NCBI RefSeq assembly: GCF_011388215.1
Contig: NZ_CP049989.1
Span: forward strand, 2,914,001-2,978,000
Direction of reading: 5' to 3'
From: Hydrogenophaga crocea
Lineage (GTDB): Bacteria > Pseudomonadota > Gammaproteobacteria > Burkholderiales > Burkholderiaceae_C
DNA: 64,000 nt
This document shows, in pieces, positions 25,505 to 36,000 of the stretch. The position numbers were made by a program, and so were the translations under genes. The notes beneath the pieces were generated by a model. It searched no databases, was not told where the DNA came from, and was given only the letters and a program-made list of their open reading frames with translations. Position 1 is the first letter of the stretch, and every line of letters starts with the position of its first letter.

Positions 25505-27373
25505 ATGTGGGCCGACAACGAAACGACTATTGACTACCTGAACTTCGGAGTCGTTGCAGACGCGTGCGCCAAGCTCCTGCAGCAGGCCCAGGGGGTTCCT
25601 CTCTCTGTAGGCGTGTCCGGCGGCTGGGGGGTCGGCAAGACCTCACTGGTTCGGATGATTGAAGACCGACTCAAACAGGCCGATGCCCCAGGGAAGAACA
25701 CCTACGTCGTCGTAACCTTCAACCCGTGGCTCTATCAGGACTTCGAGGGCGCCCGCAGCGCGCTGCTGCAGCTCATCGGCGATGAGGTCTTGCGGCTCGC
25801 CGCGAAGAATGAGGCTGTGCTGAAGAAGGCCAAGAGGCTTCTTAAGAGAATCAACCTCCTTCGGCTGGCCCAGCTGGGTGGAGAAGCGGCAGCGACGCTG
25901 TATACGGGCGTCCCCGTAGGCAGCATCGGCGCCGCCGTCATGAAGGTTGGAGGGTTCTTCGGCCTCGGCGAAGGCGACGGTGAGCCCGGCGACGGCGAGG
26001 ACGAGAAGGGCAAGGACGATAAGAGGGCTGCTGACGGTCTGCTCAAGCCGGCCGAGCCCGTCTCGCTGCCCAGCGAGATTCAAGCGTTCCGCAACGCGCT
26101 CGAAGAGCTGCTCGAGGAGCTCAAGGTTACGCTGGTCGTGTTCGTAGACGACCTGGACCGCTGCCTCCCCAAGACTGCCATTTCCACGCTCGAGTCGATT
26201 CGCCTCCTCCTCTTTCTGAAGCGGAGCGCCTTCGTTGTCGCGGCCGATAACGAATTCATTCGTGGAGCGGTGCGCGTGCACTTCGAGGGCACGGGCATTT
26301 CGGCTGAAGTTGCGACGAACTACTTCGACAAGCTCATCCAGGTACCGTTGCACGTTCCGCGACTGGGTATCAACGAGGCCAAGGCGTACCTAGCCTTGCT
26401 TCTCATGGAGCGGGCCCATGCAGACGGCGACTTCGACAAGACCGGCTTCGAGACCGCAAGGGGCGCCATTCCGAAGCGCTTGCAGACGAGTTGGAAGGGC
26501 GATGCGGTCACCTCGGAGTTCCTGCAGAGCCTCGTCGGCGTGAGCAACACCCGAATGCTCACGTTAATGCAGTTGGCCGAAGGCTTGGCGCCGCTGCTCA
26601 CCCAGTCAAGCGCTGTCAACGCGAACCCTCGGCTCATGAAGCGGTTCCTGAACACGGTCTACCTTCGGTCCGCCTTGGCTGCCCCTCAGGGCATCGACCT
26701 AGACATCCCGTCCCTTGCAAAGTGGCACCTCGTGGAGCGGTGTGACGAAACGCTGGCCAACGCGTTGGCGGCAAGGGTAACCTCCGCCGCCGATGGGCGA
26801 GTTCCGGTCTTGCATGAGGCAGAAGCGGCTGCGGCGAGCGGCGCTGTGCTTCCTGAGCCATTCAAGGACGACCGCTTCACCCGCGAATGGCTGCAGTTGC
26901 ACCCACCGCTAGGCGAAGCGGACCTTCGCCCTCTCCTGCACTTGAGCAGGGACACGGCGACTCGGGACTTTGGTGCGGACAACATGACCGCTGAAGGGCG
27001 CGCCTTGCGCGATGCGCTGGTCAGTGCGACGGCGTCGAACGCGCCGCTGACCGAAGCCATCCGCGCTGCTGGTGCAATCCAGACTGGCATGGCGATGGCC
27101 AAGGCATGGCAGCTCAAGGCGGCCAAGCGCACCTGGCGCATGGGGGAGGACGTCGTCCCGCTTATAGAGCCCTGCAAGGTGTACCCGGAGCTGGCCGCCC
27201 AAGCTTCAGCGCTTCTCGCCGAAGCGCCGGCCGCCAAGGTTGGCCCTGGAATCATCCCTCTGCTATATGCACAGGCATGGGCGCGGCCCATCGTTGACAA
27301 GTGGGAAGCGGACTCGTCGGCTGAGCGGCCCACGAAGGCTGCCATCGCGCAGGCAAAGAAGGGAGCCCGATAG
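25505..27373 (+). CDS. qatA: QatA, KAP-family P-loop ATPase
   Basis: A 622-residue KAP NTPase. Walker A is GGWGVGKTS at residues 39-47 and Walker B is VFVDDLDRC with the DDLDR at 215-219. Between them lies the family insert with hydrophobic Gly/Ala-rich stretches (about 120-155), followed by an acidic GEGDGEPGDGEDEKGKDDK linker. Length and order match QatA of the four-gene Qat anti-phage system described by Gao and colleagues. It is presumably the infection-responsive ATPase that directs the QueC-like and TatD-like enzymes. Its TAG stop overlaps the GTG of qatB by one base. Confidence 0.88.
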   Translation: MWADNETTIDYLNFGVVADACAKLLQQAQGVPLSVGVSGGWGVGKTSLVRMIEDRLKQADAPGKNTYVVVTFNPWLYQDFEGARSALLQLIGDEVLRLAAKNEAVLKKAKRLLKRINLLRLAQLGGEAAATLYTGVPVGSIGAAVMKVGGFFGLGEGDGEPGDGEDEKGKDDKRAADGLLKPAEPVSLPSEIQAFRNALEELLEELKVTLVVFVDDLDRCLPKTAISTLESIRLLLFLKRSAFVVAADNEFIRGAVRVHFEGTGISAEVATNYFDKLIQVPLHVPRLGINEAKAYLALLLMERAHADGDFDKTGFETARGAIPKRLQTSWKGDAVTSEFLQSLVGVSNTRMLTLMQLAEGLAPLLTQSSAVNANPRLMKRFLNTVYLRSALAAPQGIDLDIPSLAKWHLVERCDETLANALAARVTSAADGRVPVLHEAEAAAASGAVLPEPFKDDRFTREWLQLHPPLGEADLRPLLHLSRDTATRDFGADNMTAEGRALRDALVSATASNAPLTEAIRAAGAIQTGMAMAKAWQLKAAKRTWRMGEDVVPLIEPCKVYPELAAQASALLAEAPAAKVGPGIIPLLYAQAWARPIVDKWEADSSAERPTKAAIAQAKKGAR

Positions 27374-28236
27374 TGGGCACGTCTACTTCAAGCTCGGGCG
27401 GCAAAGCGGGCTCGCCATTCGACCCAGAGTGGCTGCCACCTGACACTTCAGGCGGGGGAGCAGCAGGTGGCGAAGGTCCTACATGGCCTGGCCAAGATGG
27501 GGACGACGAATCCGGCCAGGCGACCGATGCCGGCTACGCCGACACCTCGCAGGGTGAGACCGTGGCCGTCGACGGGGCATTCGCGCCCAGCCGCCGGTTT
27601 GCTGATGCCCGCACCAAGATGTCGACCTTCCTAGGTGGTGGCGGGAGCGAGTCGCTCCGCTCTGCGACCAGAAGCATGGTCACAAAGGGTATGGGCGGTT
27701 CTCGCCGCGCCGCCTCGACCATGCGAGGCACTGCCCAAGGCGCAGGCGCCCTCGGCAAGTTCTTGGCGTCTGCCCGTGACCGTTCCGACCCTCGCGTTGC
27801 CGACTGGGTTGACCGAACTCGCCAGGCGAACCTCGCTGCCGACGACCTCATCCTGGAACTGGTCAAGGAGGTCATGCCCGAAATCGGCAGCGTGGACGAC
27901 GAGTCGTTGCGCAATGCCGCTGCTGAAGCGCTGGGCCTGCTATATGAGCTCAACCCTAATATCGACATCTTCAATCTCAGCGATGCGCAGATTCACGACG
28001 TCATGGCCATTACGATTGCCAATGATGTTTGCAATCGCATGGACCTGCAGCTCGGTCAGGCATACGAGAAGCTGAAGTACGACGCGCAACAGATTCAGGT
28101 GTATCGGAAGGACGTGAAGGAGTACGTTCAATCGGAAGTTCGGGTCGTGATGGAACGACTCGGCACAACGGGGCTCGACCCCAAGCGTCTCGCTCGAGAC
28201 GTGCTGCAGTTGGCGATGGAGGTTTTTGCATCATGA
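27373..28236 (+). CDS. qatB: QatB, Qat anti-phage system associated protein
   Basis: A 287-residue protein starting with GTG at 27373, giving MGTSTSSSGGKAGSPFDPEW, the hallmark Gly/Ser/Pro-rich start of QatB. The first 90 residues are disordered; from about 95 on it is helical (MSTFLGGGGSESLRSATRSM and ILELVKEVMPEIGS). No catalytic motif is visible and its role in the system is unknown. It overlaps qatC by 4 bases (ATGA) and qatA by one, so stoichiometric expression is likely. Confidence 0.87.
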   Translation: MGTSTSSSGGKAGSPFDPEWLPPDTSGGGAAGGEGPTWPGQDGDDESGQATDAGYADTSQGETVAVDGAFAPSRRFADARTKMSTFLGGGGSESLRSATRSMVTKGMGGSRRAASTMRGTAQGAGALGKFLASARDRSDPRVADWVDRTRQANLAADDLILELVKEVMPEIGSVDDESLRNAAAEALGLLYELNPNIDIFNLSDAQIHDVMAITIANDVCNRMDLQLGQAYEKLKYDAQQIQVYRKDVKEYVQSEVRVVMERLGTTGLDPKRLARDVLQLAMEVFAS

Positions 28237-29498
28237 TGAAGGTGCTATGTACGTCCGTTGACCATTTGCCAGCCACGCTCGCAGAGGGAGAACGGGCCTT
28301 CACGCTTTTTAAGAGCGCCAAGCGCGCTGGCATCGGCACCGTTGCCCAAGGTTGGCGCGGGTCCTTAAAGCGAAAGGGGTTCGCACCGACCGTGCAGGCC
28401 TGGGACTTCGTGCAGTTCTGCCTGGCGGTTTGCGCGGCCGACCTCTGCTGCCCGCGGAACACGAGCGCGGACGGTTGGACGCGAACGATTGAGCTCACGG
28501 TCGCGCTGAATGAGCCGTTGCGTTGGGCACCTTGGAAGGCGCATGCCGAGCGACTGCTAAAGGTTCTGACCGGTGACTACTGGACACTGAATTTCATTGA
28601 CGGGGGAGTCACCCCGCCCAATGGCAAGCCTCAACCTCTGGCGCAGGACTGCGTATGCCTGCTATCGGGCGGCCTGGACAGCCTCATCGGCGGCATTAAT
28701 CTGGTGACAGAGGGGCGTCGGCCGGTCTTCGTGTCGCAGCTGGCGCACGAGGACTCAGACCGCCAGCGGCGATACGCGGCTCTGCTCGGGGGCGGCGCTA
28801 CCCACATGCAGTGGAGCCACGGCATCAGCTTCTCGGGCAGCCGTGAGCCCTCGACGCGGGGCCGGTCGTTGGCGTTCTATGGGTTTGCGGTTATGGCCGC
28901 CTCAAGGATTGCTAGCGCCCCAGTGCAGGTCTTCATCCCCGAGAACGGATTCATCTGCATCAACCCTCCACTGGTTCCCGGCCGGGTAGCCAGCCTCAGC
29001 ACACGGACGACACACCCGTTGTTCATTGCTGAGTTGCAAGAGCTCCTCGAAGGCCTGGGCATCGCAGTACGGCTTGAGTTGCCCTATCGATTCAAGACGA
29101 AGGGCGAGATGCTTCGCGAGTGCGCGGACCAGACCCTGCTCGCGTCGGTTGCCTCCGACTCAACGAGCTGTGGTCGGTTCCGGACCTACAACCGCACCCA
29201 CTGCGGCCGTTGCGTGCCTTGCCTGATTCGCAGGGCAGCGTTCTTGGCATGGGGACCCGGGCGCGACACGACAAGGTACGAGTACCCATCCGTGGTTGGC
29301 TCCGACAAGTCCAGCGGCCCGGACGACCCTATGGCCGCGGCGCTGGCCGTGCTCTCGGTCCGGGAAAAGGGGCTGGACCGCTTCTTGGGCGCCACCCTTG
29401 CCTTTGCGTCGCCCGCCGAGCGAGCCGGGTATCGGCAGGTGCTTCAATCGGGGTTCAACGAGCTTGAGGCGCTGCTACAGGCAGATGGGCTGCTGTGA
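28233..29498 (+). CDS. qatC: QatC, QueC-like 7-cyano-7-deazaguanine synthase homologue
   Basis: A 421-residue protein with an N-terminal Qat-specific domain (about 1-135) and a C-terminal ATP pyrophosphatase fold. The PP-loop SGGLDS is at residues 145-150, and the QueC zinc site is visible as CGRF followed by HCGRCVPC near 310-330. QueC converts a deazaguanine carboxylate to a nitrile; QatC probably performs an ATP-driven conjugation or modification using this chemistry on another substrate. All key motifs are kept, so it should be active. The stop codon TGATG is shared with the start of qatD. Confidence 0.9.
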   Translation: MMKVLCTSVDHLPATLAEGERAFTLFKSAKRAGIGTVAQGWRGSLKRKGFAPTVQAWDFVQFCLAVCAADLCCPRNTSADGWTRTIELTVALNEPLRWAPWKAHAERLLKVLTGDYWTLNFIDGGVTPPNGKPQPLAQDCVCLLSGGLDSLIGGINLVTEGRRPVFVSQLAHEDSDRQRRYAALLGGGATHMQWSHGISFSGSREPSTRGRSLAFYGFAVMAASRIASAPVQVFIPENGFICINPPLVPGRVASLSTRTTHPLFIAELQELLEGLGIAVRLELPYRFKTKGEMLRECADQTLLASVASDSTSCGRFRTYNRTHCGRCVPCLIRRAAFLAWGPGRDTTRYEYPSVVGSDKSSGPDDPMAAALAVLSVREKGLDRFLGATLAFASPAERAGYRQVLQSGFNELEALLQADGLL

Positions 29499-30232
29499 TG
29501 GACTTCCACTGCCACTTGGACCTCTACCCTGGGGCACGGGAGGTCTACCGCGAAGCGGCCAAGCGCAATGAGTTCACTTGGTTGGTGACCACAAGCCCAA
29601 AAGCGTTCGCAGCCACGTCGCGTGCGCTAGAGCCTTCGCCGACAGTGCTCATGACACCGGGGCTGCATCCGGAGATTGCACATGAGCGCGCAGCAGAGCT
29701 GGACTTGCTGTTGGAGCAGATTGCCGGGGCGAAGGCAGTTGGTGAAGTGGGCCTGGACGGGTCCCCTCGGTTTCGGGCTCACTACGAGGTTCAGCGCCGC
29801 ATCTTCAGCGCGGTCATCGCGCGCTGCGCCGAGGTGGGCGGTCGCGCGCTCAGTATTCACTCCCGCCGCGCTGTCAGGGATGTGCTGGCAGAGTTGGGGC
29901 GGAACCCGAACTTCGGGACAGCGGTGTTGCACTGGTTCTCGGGGACCCCTGCTGAGCTAAGGGCGGCTGCGGCTCTCGGTTGTTGGTTCAGCATCGGGCC
30001 GGCGATGTTCGATTCTGCAAGCGGCAAAGCTCTGGCCGCCGCGATGCCCCGCGACCGAGTCGTGCCTGAGAGCGACGGCCCCTTTGCGAAGATTGAAGGC
30101 AAGCCGGTGATGCCTTGGAGCGAAAGTCAGACGGCCGAGGGGTTGGCGCCTCTGTGGCGTCTATCGACCGAAGAGGCTGCTAGTGTGCTCGCTCAGAACG
30201 GGCGCGCGCTTCTCAAGCTGATAGGGCGGTAG
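29498..30232 (+). CDS. qatD: QatD, TatD-like DNase
   Basis: A 244-residue metal-dependent hydrolase of the TatD amidohydrolase fold. Metal ligands are seen in MDFHCHLDLYPG (HxH), the Glu of VGEVGLDG, the His of LSIHSRRA and LHWFSG, and the Asp of PESDGPF. The ATG at 29498 overlaps the qatC stop; the GTG at 29495 is an alternative adding one residue. TatD enzymes degrade DNA from ends, so QatD is likely the nuclease effector or processing enzyme. It completes the qatABCD set. Confidence 0.9.
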   Translation: MDFHCHLDLYPGAREVYREAAKRNEFTWLVTTSPKAFAATSRALEPSPTVLMTPGLHPEIAHERAAELDLLLEQIAGAKAVGEVGLDGSPRFRAHYEVQRRIFSAVIARCAEVGGRALSIHSRRAVRDVLAELGRNPNFGTAVLHWFSGTPAELRAAAALGCWFSIGPAMFDSASGKALAAAMPRDRVVPESDGPFAKIEGKPVMPWSESQTAEGLAPLWRLSTEEAASVLAQNGRALLKLIGR

Positions 30233-30404
30233 TGGCACCAGGGTTTGATGCGCTTGCCGAAGTCGCGCCCACTTTCTCTGCCGCGACCGCTCTCGTTCGA
30301 CACAAAACTTTAATTTTAAAGGAGTTTTGTTATCAGCTCGATGCCGCTCAACAAGACGCAATAGAACGCCTGCACGCGATTGTCTTCAGGGAGTCAACTA
30401 CAGC

Positions 30405-33029
30405 ATGCACGTCACCTTTGGTTTGTTCCTGGACGCCCGCCAGGGCCCGTCACCGACGGATTTTTTCAACAGCCCTCTTGTCGGCCGTGTGGGCTTCCTC
30501 TCCCTGCTAGAGACCTACCTTGGCTTGTCGGCACCTGAGGCCTCGTTTACGAAGCGAGTAGCGGTCTACTCCGGCCTCCTTAGAGCTCACGACAACGGCG
30601 CCTACTTCTACAGCGAGTCCCTGCAGGCAGACAGCATCGGTACCGCCGCAAGCCTCCTGGCCTGGCGAGACGAGTGGCGCCTCGGCGGCTGGGACGGAAG
30701 TGCGAAGTCAACGCACCCAGCGCGAGTTAAGGAACTTTCCGCCATCGAGACGGCCGCCGCCGGCAAGCTCCCGCCCGGGGAGGCCGAGCGTTTGCAGCTG
30801 GTAGTGCAAGCCCTGCGCGATTCGGGGCCCGGCCCCATCAAGTCGGTTCACCTCGTTGACCCACCCGAAGACTTCCCCCTCCTTTGGCGGCAAGTACTCG
30901 ACCTCCTGCCTGCCGTTGAGGTCCGTCTCCCCGAACCACAGGGCACAGGGCATCTCCGCGCGGTGCAGGAGCAGGCGCTGGCCGTTCTGGCCGGCCACCC
31001 GGCTGGCAAGTTGGGCGCGCTGCCCGACGGTAGCGTCCTGTTGGTGCACGCCCTCGCGGCAACAACTGCCGCGCACTGGCTGAGCGCCCATAACTCGTAC
31101 GAGCCGGGCGACCGGCTGGTCCTCGCCGAGGACGCCGGCGATGGGCTCGACGTATCCCTGTCCGCAACTGGCGGGGTCAACTGTGGGTTCGAACACCCGA
31201 GCCAGCTCCGTCCTGCCCTTCAGGCACTGCCTCTTGCCCTCGAGCTGTGCTGGACGCCCCTCGACATCAACCGGCTGCTGGACTTCCTCACCCACCCGGT
31301 CGGCCCGTTCAGCCGCCGCGCGAGGAGCACCCTCGCCCGCGCTGTGTCTCAACAGCCCGGGATTGGCGGGGAGGCCTGGACCTCGGCCAAGGCCAAGCTC
31401 GCGACGGGAGAGGACGCCCAGGAAGTCGCCGACGAAATTGCCTTCTGGCTGGAATCCGAGCGCTGGACGCGCAACAACGGAGTGCCCGTCGACGCACTCA
31501 TCGCCCGGGTTGACCGACTGAAAGAAGCGATGCGGCGGCGCCTCACGGGTGAGTCCGCTGATGTGGCGAATTTCCTGGCTGCGCATCGCCAGTGCGCAGC
31601 CGTCCACGACGCGCTGACCGAGCTCGCCAGCCAGGGCCTGGCGACGGTGCTGCCTCGGCAAATCGAGCAGCTAGTCGCCCACGCCACGCCTGCCGGGGCA
31701 ACCAACCCTGCCGCGGTTTCGCATGTCGGCTGCATGCGCTCTGCCAGCACCCCGGCCGCCTGTATCGAGGCTGCCGACGAAGTGGTCTGGTGGATGCCGT
31801 CCACCCCCGCCCTGCCGTCGCCGCTTCCTTGGTCGCAATCCGAAGTGGAATCTCTGACCCAGCTTGGTGTCCAGCTGCGAGACCCGGCACGCGAGCTGGT
31901 ATCGCTGGCCGCGCAGTGGCTTCGCCCGCTGCTTGCAGCGCGCAAGCGCTTTGTCCTCGTCTGCCCGCCCCCTGGCGCCGAGGTGCATCCGATTCGTCTG
32001 CTGCTCAAGAAGCTGCTGCCCGCAATCGAGAGCACCGCCATCGACCTTGATTCAGCGATAGGTTCCACGTTCATCGCCTCCACCGCCGCAGCGCTGGCGC
32101 CGCAGCCTTTGCCGACGCCACCTCGACTCGTTCAACTCCCGCAGCCCGTACAGCTCAGTGACTCCGCGCAGTCGTTCACCACGCTCAACGAACTCTTCAA
32201 CGACCCTGCCCTTTTCGTGCTCAAGCGAGTGGCGGGCCTGGAGCCCACCTCGGTCCTGACCGTGGAGGAGGACAACCGCCTGCTCGGCATCCTTGCGCAC
32301 CGTGTGTTCGAGAAACTCTTCGAGCACGCCGCCGCACTGACTTGGTCGAACCCCGATGCTGTCGCCTGGTTCCGCGCCGAGGCCGACACGCTCCTGCAGA
32401 CAGAAGGCGCCGTCCTGCTGATGCAGGGCGCGGGCGTCAGCCAGCAGCACTTCCGAAAGGTCTGCGAAGGCGCCATATGCAGCCTGCTCGACCATCTGCG
32501 GTCGGCCGGGGCTACTCAAGTTCAGACCGAGGTCGCGTTCTCTGGAACCCTGGGTGCAGTACCGCTGGTCGGCAAGATTGACCTGCTGGTCACGCTCGAT
32601 GACAAGCGAACCGTCGCCCTCGACATGAAGTGGCGGAGCGACAACTACTACGCTGGGCTGCTTCGCTCGGGCGAGCACCTGCAACTCGCGCTCTACTCCA
32701 GTCTCGTCGAGCAAAAGAACGGGGCCGCACCCGCCGCGCTCGGCTATTTCATCTTGGAGAGCGGTGCGCTCTACATCACAGCAGCAGACCTCTTCCCGAA
32801 GGCGCAGGTCCGGCGGCCGCCAGAAGGGGTAACCGTCGCCACCCTGCTGGACCAGGCACGCGCGACTTGGAACTGGCGCAAGCAACAGCTGGACGACGGG
32901 GTCATCGATGTAGTTCCGGTAGACCCGCCAGAAGACTTCAAGGGGCCCGACGGAACACTTCCAGTAAAAGGCCCCAACAGCCGCTTCGACGGAGACCACC
33001 TCGTCTTGCTCGGAGGCTGGGAACAATGA
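30405..33029 (+). CDS. AddB-like PD-(D/E)XK nuclease
   Basis: An 874-residue protein from the ATG at 30405, with AGGGAG 11 bases upstream. The C-terminal RecB-family nuclease is clear: LAHRVFEKLFEHA with an early His, then GKIDLLV (Asp726), LDMKW (Asp740-x-Lys742) and HLQLALYSSL (the Gln/Tyr motif). The N-terminal 650 residues correspond in position to the inactive helicase half of AddB/RexB but show no Walker A. The iron-sulfur cysteines of AddB are not apparent. The gene overlaps the helicase-nuclease downstream by 4 bases, and together they resemble AddAB. Because it is in a defence island and diverged, it is more likely a defence complex than housekeeping repair. Confidence 0.75.
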   Translation: MHVTFGLFLDARQGPSPTDFFNSPLVGRVGFLSLLETYLGLSAPEASFTKRVAVYSGLLRAHDNGAYFYSESLQADSIGTAASLLAWRDEWRLGGWDGSAKSTHPARVKELSAIETAAAGKLPPGEAERLQLVVQALRDSGPGPIKSVHLVDPPEDFPLLWRQVLDLLPAVEVRLPEPQGTGHLRAVQEQALAVLAGHPAGKLGALPDGSVLLVHALAATTAAHWLSAHNSYEPGDRLVLAEDAGDGLDVSLSATGGVNCGFEHPSQLRPALQALPLALELCWTPLDINRLLDFLTHPVGPFSRRARSTLARAVSQQPGIGGEAWTSAKAKLATGEDAQEVADEIAFWLESERWTRNNGVPVDALIARVDRLKEAMRRRLTGESADVANFLAAHRQCAAVHDALTELASQGLATVLPRQIEQLVAHATPAGATNPAAVSHVGCMRSASTPAACIEAADEVVWWMPSTPALPSPLPWSQSEVESLTQLGVQLRDPARELVSLAAQWLRPLLAARKRFVLVCPPPGAEVHPIRLLLKKLLPAIESTAIDLDSAIGSTFIASTAAALAPQPLPTPPRLVQLPQPVQLSDSAQSFTTLNELFNDPALFVLKRVAGLEPTSVLTVEEDNRLLGILAHRVFEKLFEHAAALTWSNPDAVAWFRAEADTLLQTEGAVLLMQGAGVSQQHFRKVCEGAICSLLDHLRSAGATQVQTEVAFSGTLGAVPLVGKIDLLVTLDDKRTVALDMKWRSDNYYAGLLRSGEHLQLALYSSLVEQKNGAAPAALGYFILESGALYITAADLFPKAQVRRPPEGVTVATLLDQARATWNWRKQQLDDGVIDVVPVDPPEDFKGPDGTLPVKGPNSRFDGDHLVLLGGWEQ

Positions 33030-36000
33030 ACAACATCGAGTTCATCAGCGCAGGCGCTGGCAGCGGCAAGACCTACAAGCTGACCGAGACCCTCGCCCAG
33101 GCGCTCGAGTCTGGTGCGGCACGCCCTCACGCCATCTTGGCCACAACCTTTACGGTGAAGGCCGCCACCGAGCTGCGCGAACGCGCCCGTTCCTGGCTTC
33201 TTGAGACGGGAAGCATCGACCTGGCCACCGCCATCGGTCAAGCCCGCCTGGGCACGGTCAACAGCGTTTGCGGCCAGATGCTCAAGCGATTCAGCTTTGA
33301 GCTGGGCCTGTCGCCCGACCAGACCGTCCTGGGTGAAGGCCAATCCAAGCGACTGCTCAAAGCCACCCTGGCCGAGTCCATGGACGCTGCCGCGCAAGCG
33401 CAATTGGTGTGGCTTACCGAGCGGCTTGGAATCGAGCAAGCAGACTGGTCCAAGACCGTCGAGGACGTCGTCAAGGCCGCGCTCAACAACGACATCGCGC
33501 CAGCGGCGCTCCGCGCGATGGGTACCCAGAACGCAGACGCGATGCTCGCGAACTGGCCTGCTCCGACGGCAGGACCAGACCCGACCGACGCGCTGGTGGC
33601 TGCTCTGGCCAAGGCGCACCAGGAGGTGGCCGCCTACGTCGAACAGCAGCTGGCTGCCGGCGCAAAGGTCGCAAAGAACCTCACTGATGGGCTCGAGGAC
33701 ATCCAAAAGCTGGACCGCCGCTTCCAGAGCAACCGTTGGAGTTGGCCAGACTGGATAGGGGCTGCCGGGTTGAACGCTGGCGCCAAGGTCAAAGACCTCG
33801 TGGAGCCAGTCAAGGCCGCCGCTCAGGCCCATGAGTCTCACCCCGCCTTTCATGCCGAGGTCCGCCAGTACCTGGAGCTGGTGTTCAACCTAGCCGCCGA
33901 CGTTCTCGACGCCTACGAGCAGGCCAAGAAAGCACTGGGCGCCGTCGACTTCAGTGACCAGGAGGTTCTGCTGCTGCGGGCGTTGAGGACAAAGCCCAGC
34001 GTCCGCGAAGCCCTGGCGGCCGAGCTGGACCTCATCATGGTCGACGAGTTCCAGGACACCAGCCCCCTTCAGTTGGCGCTCTTCGTGGAGTTGGCCAAGC
34101 TAGCCAAGCGGTCAGTGTGGGTCGGCGACTCCAAGCAGGCCATCTACGGGTTCCGCGGCACGGACGCGAGCCTCATCGCTGGCGTCCTGGGCGCCATCAA
34201 GGATTGGGGCGGAACCATTGGGAAGGCCCTCGACACCTCCAGGCGTTCCATCGAGGGACTCGTAGCGCTAACCAACGGCGTGTTCGGGTCTGCGTTCGAG
34301 CCCGACCTGACTCCAGCGCAGGTTCAGCTGCAACCGCTGCGAAAGGACATCCCGGACCAGCCAGCACTACTGAACTGGAGCTTCGAGAGCAGCAGAAACG
34401 ACTCGGACTACCTGGGTCTTGGACAAGCCGTCCGCGAACTGCTGGCTTCAGGCGTCAAGGTCGAGGACAAGGACACCGAGCAGCTGCGACCAATTCAGGC
34501 TGGCGATGTCGGGGTGCTGTGCCGCTACAACGAGCAGGTCGGGTTTGCCGTCACATCGCTCACCCGCTGGGGCATCCCTTCAGCCAGCCCACGTTCCGGC
34601 CTGCTGGGGACTGCCGAGGCCATCTACGTGATGGCATGCCTGCGGCGCCTGAACGACCCGACCGACACGGTCGCGACGGCGCTGGTACTCACCCTGGCCG
34701 AAGGCATGCCGGTCGAAACATGGCTTCAAGACCGGCTGCAGCACCTTGCCAACGATGGAGCCAAATCCCATGAGTGGAAGACAACTGGCGACAACGCCCA
34801 TCCGCTGCTGGCCCGATTGGAAGAGCTGCGCCCAACACTCAACGCCTTAACACCACAGGAGGCGCTGCGACTTGCCGCTGCTGAGTCCCAGGTCGCGCGC
34901 CTGGTCGGCCAATGGTCGGCCTCTCCCCACGAGAGCCGCAACCGCCTGGCCAACGTCGAAGCGCTGGTCGAGTTCGGCAAGACTTTCGAGGACGAGTGCG
35001 TTGCCGCGAAGCGGCCGGCAACCGTCAGCGGCATGCTGCGCTGGCTGGACGAACTCGCCAGCGCAGAAGACGACAACCGGGCGACCTCGGCAGACAACTC
35101 GGTCACGGTCCTGACCTACCACGGTGCCAAGGGCTTGGAGTGGCCCGTCGTCGTGCTGACAAGCCTCGATGCGACGGCGCGCAGCTCACTCTGGGGCGTC
35201 CGCGCCAGGACAGTCGGCGCCTTCGACCCACAGCAGCCGCTGGCCAACCGCTTCGTCCACTGCTGGCTGAAGACCTGGGGCAAGCGGTCCCAGCCCCAAG
35301 CGGCCCTGAATGCGGAAGGTAGCGACATTGGCAAAGCCATGCAGGCCGAAGCCCTGGCGGAGAACAGGCGCCTGCTCTACGTCGGCCTGACCCGCGCGCG
35401 CGACATGAACGTGGCCGTGTCCTTCGTTCGTTCGCGAGGACCTGGGCGTGCCTGGGTTGGCGAGATTCAAGGCGCAACCGAGCTGTTGTTCGGCGACTCG
35501 GGCGCCGTGGCGCTACCTTGCGGCCGGCAGCTCTCCCGCCTGACAAAGTCATGGAGCAAGGACGACTGCGCTGTCGAGCCGCCGGCCAAAGCGCCCGAGA
35601 CGTGCCACTGGTTCACCCCGCGGCCACGGATGCAAGGCGAACCCCTATGGCATCGTCCAAGCGCCGCCTCGGGCGGGGCCTTCAAGGTCGCTGAGACAGA
35701 CACCGTCGGTGTGCGGCTAAGCCTGGCGGGCAAGCCCGACATGGCGTCGCTGGGCACGGCGCTCCACCTGTGCATCGCGCGCGCCGGAGTGCTTGGTGGC
35801 GTTTCAGCCCCGGAAGTCGAACGCGTCTTGAAGACCTGGGCCGTTGCTCACTGCGTGGACAAGGATGCCGTTTGCGCCCAGGTCGCTGCATTCCAGGCGT
35901 GGATTAGCGCTCGCTGGCCCGGTTGCCCGGTCCATGTCGAAGTTCCCGTGGAGGCTGATGGCCCAAACGGAACCCGCATCCGTGGCCGCATCGACTTGCT

